Below, in pieces: positions 6,609-13,672 of a stretch of 20,191 nt of DNA. The DNA is from Deltaproteobacteria bacterium (GTDB taxonomy: Bacteria; Desulfobacterota; SM23-61). The stretch's first letter is position 1, and the number at the start of each line of letters is the position of its first letter. The notes below the pieces were generated by a model. It searched no databases. It was not told the DNA's origin and saw nothing but the letters and a program-made list of their open reading frames with translations. The translations under genes were made by a program, and so were the position numbers. Location: the NCBI GenBank assembly GCA_016234425.1, contig JACRCA010000362.1:1-20191 (forward strand). Reading direction: 5' to 3'.

Positions 6609-8968
6609 TCTGGCAGGGGAAATCGAATCACAAAAGTAGCCCCGACCCCGGGATGGTTGATGACCTCGATTTCCCCACGATGCTGGGTAACGATCTTGTG
6701 AGCGATGGCCAGGCCCAAGCCAGTGCCGTTCTCCTTGGTGGTGAAGAAGGGGTTGAATATATTGTTTAGGATTTCCAGTTTGATTCCTCCGCCCGTGTCC
6801 TTCACTTCGACCTGAATTAGATCGCTTTCACCCAGGCGCTGTAGTGAGGTCTTCACAAATAGATTCCCATTCTGAACCATGGCTTGGATAGCATTGACGA
6901 AAAGGTTGAGGAAAACTTGCTTTATCTGTTGAGGATCGATGATCAGGGAAGGGAGATTCGGGGTCAACGTTTTGTTCACAATTATATTGCGCTCCTGCAA
7001 CTCACCTTCAAGCACCATAAGCGTCTCTTCAATAATGCCGTTGAGGTCATGGAGGCCGGAAGGAACGGGAAGCTCCTTAGAGAAGGTTAAAGTTGCGTTC
7101 AGGATGTTCTCCAGCCGCTTCACTTCCTTAAGCAGGATGCGCATATATTTTTTTTCCGGGGTATTCTCGCGCAGGTTGCGGTCGAGCCGACGGGCGAATC
7201 CTCCGATAGAAACGAGGGGGTTCTTAATCTCATGGGTGAGGGAAGCCACAACTTCTCCCAGGGCGGCCAGTTTTTCGGATTGGATGAGGCGGTTTTGCGT
7301 CTGCAAAAGCTGGGTGTTGATTTCTTGCAGATTACTGTAGAGGAGGGAGTTTTCGATGGCCAGCGCCGCTTGATTGGCCAAGAGAGTTAAGAATCCGATA
7401 TCGGCCGCTGTAATGGGTCGCCCAGTTAATAGGTTATCCACGGCAATCAGACCAATAGCCTTTCCTTTGGCCAGGAGGGGAACGGAGGCAAAGGCCCGGC
7501 TGCCGAACCAGCTAAGGATCTCGGGGTTGACCTCCGGGTCGGTAGCCGCATCTTCGACGTTGAAAGAGCACTTCTCCTTGATTGTTTTAATCAAGATGGA
7601 ACGTTTCTCATTCAAGGAAATGCGCGCCTGGCGAACTCGCCTGTCATAGGCGGTTTTTTCCATTTCCTCTGGAGTCTCCATCTCCCGGAAAAAGATCCTG
7701 CGCTCCTTCAGCTTTTGGCGCCAATCATCGGCCTCTTGGCGGGTTTCCGGGCCCACGCCAAGCATCCCCTGGAGGACATTCTCTTTTTCATCGACCAGGA
7801 AAAGGGCAGCCCGGTCAAACCCCTTTCGATCCCCCAAGGTCAAAGAAATTAGAATGATGCGCAGAAGCTGATCTAACTTGATTGTGGTCAGCATGGAACG
7901 GGAGACTTCATAAAGCAAGGAAAGTTCCTGGACTACGCCCTCTTTATCTTTTACTAAAAGCTCGGCGCGTTGCAGGATGATGGCATTTTCAATGGCGTTG
8001 GCGATCTGCAAGGCCATGGTCGATAGGAGGTTCCTGTCCTCCTCGTCGAAGAGTTTTTCTTGATGTCCTTCCTGGCGAGTGCTGAATAAAGCCAGGGTCC
8101 CGATGGTCTTGGACTTGAAGATGAGGGGAACGCAGATGACGGAAGAAATTTCTTGCCTAAATTTTTTGAAAGAATAGGGCGAAGCCTTGGCATCGCGGAT
8201 CAGGATTGGCTCCCCTGTCAGAGCCACATTTCCAGCCACATCTTCCCCTAAGGGGACTGGCTTGAGCGACTCTTGCTCTTCCTCCAGGCCAAAGGAAGAG
8301 ACAACTTTCAACACCCCTGTTTCTTCATCTAACAGTCGCAAAAAGCATCCATCTGCTTGCAGGATTTTGGTGCTAATCAGGGTAATGCGATTCAGTAACT
8401 CCCCCAGGTCAGAAGTGGAGCTGATGGCCATCCCAATGTTATGAAGGGTGCTCAGTTCCGCGATGCGCTTTTTCGCTTGTAAGGAGACCCGGGCGGTCCG
8501 AATGGTGCCGGCTAACTGACGGCAGATCACCGGCAGAAGAAAAGACTCCTCTTCGGAGAATTGCCTGGGCTCCTCACCCAGAAGGGTGAGCATTCCATAA
8601 AAATGGATGTCATCCAGGAGGGGGAAAGAAGCCAAGAAATTGAAGGGGGCGAAATTTTCAGGCAGCAGGCGATCCCCCGGCGAGAGCTTTGAGGCGTCAT
8701 TGATGATAACCGGTTTCTTTTGCAGGGCGCAAGTTCGCAGGGGGCCTTCGTCCACAGATAGGGTGAACCCGGGTGGAAGGGCTGGGTGCTTTTTGTTGCA
8801 GAACTTCAAGGACAGGCGGGCTTGTTGAGGGTCCCAAATGAAAAGACCACAGAGGGGTATTGAGAAAATCGCCGCCAGAGCGTCCACCAGGTTCCTCAGC
8901 CGCTGGTCCACATCCACGGAGGCGTTGGAAAGTTCGACAACTTTGGATAGAATTTCGCGGGCGTTCAT
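6605..8968 (-). CDS. Soluble multi-GAF sensor histidine kinase (NtrB-like catalytic core)
   Basis: A 787-residue two-component sensor kinase without signal peptide or membrane segments. I read three GAF-type sensory regions at about 15-160, 185-335 and 360-545. The third ends in LIAVDNLL and FLTLLANQAALAIENS, a typical GAF exit helix. A coiled-coil linker (QLLQTQNRLIQSEKLAALGE) follows. The HisKA domain has the phosphoacceptor His579 in SLTHEIKNP. The HATPase_c domain shows the N box NLFVNAIQAM, G1 DTGGGI, an F box NPFFTTK and G2 GTGLGLAIAHKI near 748-759. The ligand of the GAF domains cannot be inferred. No response regulator lies in the window, so it is an orphan. It overlaps glgA upstream and priA downstream by 4 bases each, implying co-translation with both. 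The start has no strong ribosome site, consistent with coupling. Confidence 0.92.
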   Translation of the reverse strand: MNAREILSKVVELSNASVDVDQRLRNLVDALAAIFSIPLCGLFIWDPQQARLSLKFCNKKHPALPPGFTLSVDEGPLRTCALQKKPVIINDASKLSPGDRLLPENFAPFNFLASFPLLDDIHFYGMLTLLGEEPRQFSEEESFLLPVICRQLAGTIRTARVSLQAKKRIAELSTLHNIGMAISSTSDLGELLNRITLISTKILQADGCFLRLLDEETGVLKVVSSFGLEEEQESLKPVPLGEDVAGNVALTGEPILIRDAKASPYSFKKFRQEISSVICVPLIFKSKTIGTLALFSTRQEGHQEKLFDEEDRNLLSTMALQIANAIENAIILQRAELLVKDKEGVVQELSLLYEVSRSMLTTIKLDQLLRIILISLTLGDRKGFDRAALFLVDEKENVLQGMLGVGPETRQEADDWRQKLKERRIFFREMETPEEMEKTAYDRRVRQARISLNEKRSILIKTIKEKCSFNVEDAATDPEVNPEILSWFGSRAFASVPLLAKGKAIGLIAVDNLLTGRPITAADIGFLTLLANQAALAIENSLLYSNLQEINTQLLQTQNRLIQSEKLAALGEVVASLTHEIKNPLVSIGGFARRLDRNLRENTPEKKYMRILLKEVKRLENILNATLTFSKELPVPSGLHDLNGIIEETLMVLEGELQERNIIVNKTLTPNLPSLIIDPQQIKQVFLNLFVNAIQAMVQNGNLFVKTSLQRLGESDLIQVEVKDTGGGIKLEILNNIFNPFFTTKENGTGLGLAIAHKIVTQHRGEIEVINHPGVGATFVIRFPLPE

Positions 8969-10428
8969 TTTTCAGCAGTTTTCTTTTTCCAGGTATCTTG
9001 GTAAACTCCCAAGTAAGCTCTGGCGGATTGTTCCCAAGAAAAATCTGCCGCCATTCCCCGGATCATCAACTTTTCCCAAAGGGCTCTGTCGCGGTAAACC
9101 TGTAGAGCCCGTTTAATTGTTTCCAGGAGGCAGGAAGCGGAATAATCCGTGAATTTGAATCCATTTCCCTCTTCATTCAGCGGATTGAAATCCTGGATGG
9201 TGTCATCCAGTCCGCCAGTGGCCCGGACGATGGGTACGGTGCCATACTTCAAGCTATAGATCTGGTTCAGCCCGCAGGGTTCATACCGGGAAGGCATGAG
9301 AAACATATCTGCCCCGGCTTCAATCTTGTGCGCCAGGGCATCGTCAAAATCGATCTTGACGCCCACCTGCTGGGGGTATTTCTTGCCGAAGTTTTCAAAA
9401 AGCAGGTGGTACTTCTCTTCCCCCTTCCCTAAGAGCACAAATTCCAGGCCCAGCATTACCAAATCTTCCAGTATGGCGGCAATGAGGTCAAAACCTTTCT
9501 GCTCGGCCAAACGGGAAATGGTTCCGATGAGGGGAACATCGTCTTTCACAGGGAGGCCGAACTGCCTCTGCAAATCCGCTTTGCACGCCTTTTTCCCTTT
9601 GAAATCGGAAGGACCGTATCTCTCTTTTATATAAGCGTCCTCTGACGGAGACCATTCTTTGTAGTCCACTCCGTTAAGAATGCCGTAAAGATCCTCCTGG
9701 CGCTCCTGCAATACTCCATCCAAACCAGCGCCAAATTCCGGGGTCTGGATTTCTTCCCTGTATTTCCGGCTGACGGTGGTGACCGCATCGGAAAAGATGA
9801 TGCCCCCTTTGAGGAAGTTAAGCTTTCCATAAAATTCTAAGGCCTGGGGCGTAAAGAGTTCCCATCCCAGGTTGGTGATGGGCATGTCGTAGTGCCAGAA
9901 AAGCCCCTGATAGCCGATGTTGTGGATGGTGAAGATGGAGGCCAGTTGCTGGAACGCGGGGACGTTGCGGTAGAGGGTTTTGAAGTAAACGGGGACAAGG
10001 CCAGTCTGCCAGTCATTGCAGTGGATGATATCGGGCTTTAACTCCAAAGCCAACGCCGCCTCCACGATAGAGCGGGAGAAGAAAGTAAAGCGTTCGGCAT
10101 TATCTTCGAAGTCGCCGCTGGCAGTTCCGTAGAGTTGCTCCCGGGCATAATAATCATCCTTACGGATGAGGAGGGCATGGAAGTTAGAGGCCAGTTCGAC
10201 GGAATAGACCTCCCCATTCTCCACCCCCTGGGAAATAGGAACTTTGAGCACAATCCCGGTGTTAGTCAGGGGGAATCGTTTTTCATCCACCTGGCGATAT
10301 TTGGGCAGAATCAGAAAGACTTCTTGGCCCATCTGGGCTAAAGTTCTGGTCAAAGCCCCGGAGACATCGGCTAAGCCTCCAGTCTTTGCAAAGGGAACAG
10401 CTTCTGGAGAGGCGAATAGAATTTTCAT
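8965..10428 (-). CDS. glgA: Glycogen synthase (ADP-glucose type)
   Basis: GT5 glycosyltransferase that extends alpha-1,4-glucan using ADP-glucose. The 487-residue protein begins MKILFASPEAVPFAKTGGLA, with the KTGGL substrate loop at Lys15. It continues with HCNDWQTGLVP, FTIHNIGYQG and NGVDYKEWSP. ISRLAEQKGFDL opens the C-terminal Rossmann domain, and YEPCGLNQIYSLKYG (Glu383) plus ATGGLDDTIQDF follow near the C-terminus. This is the bacterial glgA pattern rather than a UDP-glucose type. Its start overlaps the galT stop as ATGA with a GGAGAAGAGAG ribosome site. ADP-glucose pyrophosphorylase (glgC), a classical glgB and glgP are not in the window. Two GH57 enzymes upstream supply glucan-remodelling functions. 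Confidence 0.96.
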   Translation of the reverse strand: MKILFASPEAVPFAKTGGLADVSGALTRTLAQMGQEVFLILPKYRQVDEKRFPLTNTGIVLKVPISQGVENGEVYSVELASNFHALLIRKDDYYAREQLYGTASGDFEDNAERFTFFSRSIVEAALALELKPDIIHCNDWQTGLVPVYFKTLYRNVPAFQQLASIFTIHNIGYQGLFWHYDMPITNLGWELFTPQALEFYGKLNFLKGGIIFSDAVTTVSRKYREEIQTPEFGAGLDGVLQERQEDLYGILNGVDYKEWSPSEDAYIKERYGPSDFKGKKACKADLQRQFGLPVKDDVPLIGTISRLAEQKGFDLIAAILEDLVMLGLEFVLLGKGEEKYHLLFENFGKKYPQQVGVKIDFDDALAHKIEAGADMFLMPSRYEPCGLNQIYSLKYGTVPIVRATGGLDDTIQDFNPLNEEGNGFKFTDYSASCLLETIKRALQVYRDRALWEKLMIRGMAADFSWEQSARAYLGVYQDTWKKKTAEK

Positions 10429-11438
10429 CTCTCTTCTCCGGAGGTGCCCAGTTCCCTCAGGAATTGGGCGGCCTCCTCAGGTGGAGTGGGATTGATAAAG
10501 AAGCCTGAACCCCACTCGAAGCCGGCGAACTTGGTGAGCTTGGGAATGATCTCGAAATGCCAATGATAATACTCTAAGCGTTTTTCGTTAAAGGGGGTAG
10601 TGTGCAGGGTAAAATTGTAAGGGGGAAAGTTCAAAGCTTTCTCCAAGCGCTTCAGAGTCTCTGAGAAGATCGCTGCCAAAGACTGAATCTCATGAACCTG
10701 GCTTTCTTCGAAAAAGGAATTATGGCGCTTGGGAAGAATCCAGGACTCAAAAGGGGAAAAGGAAGCAAAAGGGGCCAGGACGACAAATTCTGAATTTTCC
10801 AGAATGACCCGTTCTCCCTGGCGAATTTCTTGGCGAATGATGTCGCAGTAAATGCAGCGCTCTTTATAATTATAATAATCTTTGGCTCCGGCCATCTCCT
10901 CCACGACCAAGTGGGGTACGATGGGCAGGGCGATCAGTTGAGAATGGGAGTGCTCCAGAGTGGCCCCGGCAGCCTCCCCATGATTCTTGAAGATCATGGC
11001 ATAACGCAGGCGAATGTCTTTCTTTAAGTCCACCATCCGGTCGCGGAAGGCCCAGAGAACTTCCTCGAAGGTTTTCGCGGAAAGATTCGAGAAGGTCTCT
11101 TCATGGCTGGGGGTTTCGATGATCACCTCATGGGCCCCGATCCCGTTCATTTTATCATAGAGGCCGAGGCCTTCCCGATTTAAATCCCCTTCCACGCGCA
11201 GGGCGGGAAATTTATTGGGGACCACCCGCAGGCGCCAACCCGTCTTATTGGGTGGAGTTCCTTCCTGGCGAAAGGCTAAAATCTCAGGGGGGGTCTTATC
11301 TTCGTTTCCTGGACACAAAGGGCAAAACCCTCCTCTGGACTTTGCCTTCTCCATGGAAAAATCGGAAGGTCGTCTTCCTCTCTCTGTGGAAATAATCACC
11401 CACCGTCCAGTGACCGGATCCTTACGTAACTCCGACAT
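10425..11438 (-). CDS. galT: GalT-family hexose-1-phosphate uridylyltransferase
   Basis: HIT-superfamily nucleotidyltransferase, canonically exchanging UMP between UDP-glucose and galactose 1-phosphate. The 337-residue protein starts MSELRKDPVTGRWVII. It has a CPLC zinc pair (39-42), the active-site segment EHSHSQLIALPIVP with His163 and His165, a second CIYC pair (195-198), and a C-terminal YHWHFEIIPKL. I place the start at ATG 11436-11438 because GGAG sits 9 bases upstream; a TTG five codons earlier would swallow that ribosome site. The E. coli-type enzyme has HPHxQ where this has HSHSQ. With no galK or galE nearby and glgA overlapping, the true sugar phosphate or nucleotide may not be galactose or UDP. 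The gene name is therefore by family. Confidence 0.85.
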   Translation of the reverse strand: MSELRKDPVTGRWVIISTERGRRPSDFSMEKAKSRGGFCPLCPGNEDKTPPEILAFRQEGTPPNKTGWRLRVVPNKFPALRVEGDLNREGLGLYDKMNGIGAHEVIIETPSHEETFSNLSAKTFEEVLWAFRDRMVDLKKDIRLRYAMIFKNHGEAAGATLEHSHSQLIALPIVPHLVVEEMAGAKDYYNYKERCIYCDIIRQEIRQGERVILENSEFVVLAPFASFSPFESWILPKRHNSFFEESQVHEIQSLAAIFSETLKRLEKALNFPPYNFTLHTTPFNEKRLEYYHWHFEIIPKLTKFAGFEWGSGFFINPTPPEEAAQFLRELGTSGEER

Positions 11439-11478
11439 GCAATTTCTCTCCAAAAATTTCCTGTTAAATTTTCTCCAA

Positions 11479-13650
11479 TCAAATTCCTCGGCAAGAGAGG
11501 GCGAGGGGGAAATGCTTTTTTTCCCTCGGTTTCAAGGAGAATCGCCAATGGAAAAGGAGAACCGTACCCTGGTAGGTTTTTTCAAAGCCGCTTTCTGATT
11601 GCGAGACGGTCTCCAAAGGAAAGCGCCAGAGCTCACTACTTGGGGCTGCCTCTATGGATACTTCGAAGCCCAAAAATTCATCCCGGAGGCACACCTTTTC
11701 CGCCCCGGGAAGGGCTCCGCTGCTGCTCAGACGCTGGTCTTGCACCTTCAGGCCGGGAAACAGAAAATGGCGTTGCGGGTCGTCTCCGGCGAGCAACGTG
11801 AGGTTCATCTCAATCCCAAACCAGATGCCGACTTCGGCAGGACCGTAGTTGATGATTTCGTATTCCACCTCCATCCGGGCTGTATCCCGGTGAAAAAGAA
11901 AGCGTTTGCAAATATCCAAAGGCACTTTTCCTTCCCGCTTGAAGAGACCCCCCTTCCGATGCAGGAGAACGGCCAATCGTTCAGCATTATCCCATTTTTT
12001 TATTTCCACCAGTTCATAGGACTGATTGACGAAATTTCCCAATTCCGGGTACTGACAGCGGCGAAACTGGTCAAAGGTGGCATCTTCCCCAAAGATGTGG
12101 TCTAGAAAAGAATACCGCATATACCAGTCATACATCAAGGCCTCTTCCAACCCTTCCTCCTTAGCCAGAGAAAGATTATGGATGGACTGGGGTTGCTCTC
12201 CCCGGGAGAGAGAACTCAATTGCGCTCTTTTGAGCTTGCGGTGGTAGGCCTCTGGCCTGCGGGTAAGGACGTTGGTGAGGTTAAACCCCTTAGGCCGATA
12301 ATCCAGTTCAATGAGCGAACCCCCATAACTCGGCTTTAGTATGGCCCCCAGCTCCGAATTAGTGATCAAAATCTCTGGTTGCAGGTCTTTATCCAGGTCA
12401 ACAATTTCATATTCCAAGCGTTTTTCTTCTCCCCATTGGCTAATTTCAGCCAAGCGCTCGGCGGTGATCAAGTTTTGGTAGACTGCATGACGCAGGTAGT
12501 TGAGGTAAAGGCCGCCAAAGAGGCCGTGCCAGTAGGCACAGTTGCTCTGGGCCATCCAAAGAGCCTGCAGGGCTGGGGGAGGGGGGTATTCTTTTTTTTT
12601 CTCAGCGGCGGGAGGGCTTTTCAGGGCCCGATGAACTTTCTCACTTACGTAAAGCATCTTCTTGTGGAGGTGATTGCTCTCGGGGTATTTGACCAAGAAA
12701 TTTTCCCAGGACCCTCCGCGCAGGTAGGGCCTGTACTTTTCGTATCGGCCTTCTTGTTTTAATTCCGCAATCATATCCTCGTAACCAATCGCCGATAAGG
12801 CCGGCAGGGCCCATTCCATCATTTCATCGTAGGAAGCCGCTGGAAGATAAGCCCTGCCTTGGGGGGGAAATTTTCCGGTGTACTCGCTGAAGGTGAGCAG
12901 GTGCACCCATTCCAGGTTTTCTTCGATCCGGACAATGAATTTTTCCAACCATCTTTCCTCGAAAACCCAGCCATACGTTCCCGGCCACAGCCCGAATTTT
13001 TCTCCATCATCGGCGTAGGTGACCGCTAAGTGGCCAGAGTCTGTGGCCCAGAAGCGCAGAGCTTCGATCGTCTCCTCGGGAGCCCGGAAGGGGATGGCAT
13101 ACCGCAGACGCTTGTGGATGGGGAAGATGGAAAGGATAAAGCCTTCATGGTCCGTTACGTAGTGCCCGAACATATCTTCGTCAGACAAGCCAGCAAAGCG
13201 GAAATGAGAATCGTCGACAATGGTGTATTTCAGACCTGAGGGAGCAACAGTTTTGGGTAAGGTGGGATTCCAGACCCTTTCGGCAAGCCAGAAGCCCTGA
13301 GGACGAAAATTTAGTTTTTCGTTGAGATATCGGTTGAGGAGGTCAATCTGCCCCACCGCGTCTTGTTGGGGAATAAACGGGAGCAAGGGTTCGTAAAAGC
13401 CCCCACTTAAGAGTTCCACCTGTCCCCGGGCCACCAGGGCTTTGAGACGCGGCAGAAAATCTGGCCGATTTTCCTCCAGCCATTCCAATAAGGAACCACT
13501 GTAGTGGAGAGTGAGCCGGAACTTCGGGTGTTTCTCTACCGCGTCGAGGAAAGGACCATAACATTTTTCCCATCCCTCGCGGAAGACCTTTTCAAAATTC
13601 CCCACGGGCTGATGGTTATGGACAGCAAAAAGCAGGTTGATCGTTTTCAT
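11479..13650 (-). CDS. GH57 4-alpha-glucanotransferase-like enzyme
   Basis: Glycoside hydrolase family 57 protein of about 723 residues, closest in layout to the Thermococcus 4-alpha-glucanotransferase (amylomaltase-type transfer of maltodextrin segments). The N-terminal (beta/alpha)7 barrel has NHQP with His13. The predicted nucleophile Glu124 sits in FWLAERVWNP and the acid Asp214 in TYADDGEKFG, essentially the positions known in the Thermococcus enzyme. A helical region follows, then a C-terminal beta-sandwich from about residue 425 of the type annotated DUF1926. Between them lies a low-complexity stretch AAEKKKEYPPPPA encoded partly by a run of nine A. No signal peptide is seen, so it acts in the cytosol. 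I start at ATG 13648-13650, where homology begins and GGAGAG lies upstream. An ATG at 13698 would overlap the previous gene by 26 bases. Exact specificity (transferase or amylase) is not proven. Confidence 0.88.
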   Translation of the reverse strand: MKTINLLFAVHNHQPVGNFEKVFREGWEKCYGPFLDAVEKHPKFRLTLHYSGSLLEWLEENRPDFLPRLKALVARGQVELLSGGFYEPLLPFIPQQDAVGQIDLLNRYLNEKLNFRPQGFWLAERVWNPTLPKTVAPSGLKYTIVDDSHFRFAGLSDEDMFGHYVTDHEGFILSIFPIHKRLRYAIPFRAPEETIEALRFWATDSGHLAVTYADDGEKFGLWPGTYGWVFEERWLEKFIVRIEENLEWVHLLTFSEYTGKFPPQGRAYLPAASYDEMMEWALPALSAIGYEDMIAELKQEGRYEKYRPYLRGGSWENFLVKYPESNHLHKKMLYVSEKVHRALKSPPAAEKKKEYPPPPALQALWMAQSNCAYWHGLFGGLYLNYLRHAVYQNLITAERLAEISQWGEEKRLEYEIVDLDKDLQPEILITNSELGAILKPSYGGSLIELDYRPKGFNLTNVLTRRPEAYHRKLKRAQLSSLSRGEQPQSIHNLSLAKEEGLEEALMYDWYMRYSFLDHIFGEDATFDQFRRCQYPELGNFVNQSYELVEIKKWDNAERLAVLLHRKGGLFKREGKVPLDICKRFLFHRDTARMEVEYEIINYGPAEVGIWFGIEMNLTLLAGDDPQRHFLFPGLKVQDQRLSSSGALPGAEKVCLRDEFLGFEVSIEAAPSSELWRFPLETVSQSESGFEKTYQGTVLLFHWRFSLKPREKKHFPLALSCRGI

Positions 13651-13672
13651 CCAGGCAGTCTCTCCGGGTTCA

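Noticed and set aside
11439..11453. TTG start five codons upstream for galT
   Set aside because: The bases of this extension form the GGAG ribosome site for the ATG at 11438, and the family N-terminus begins there.
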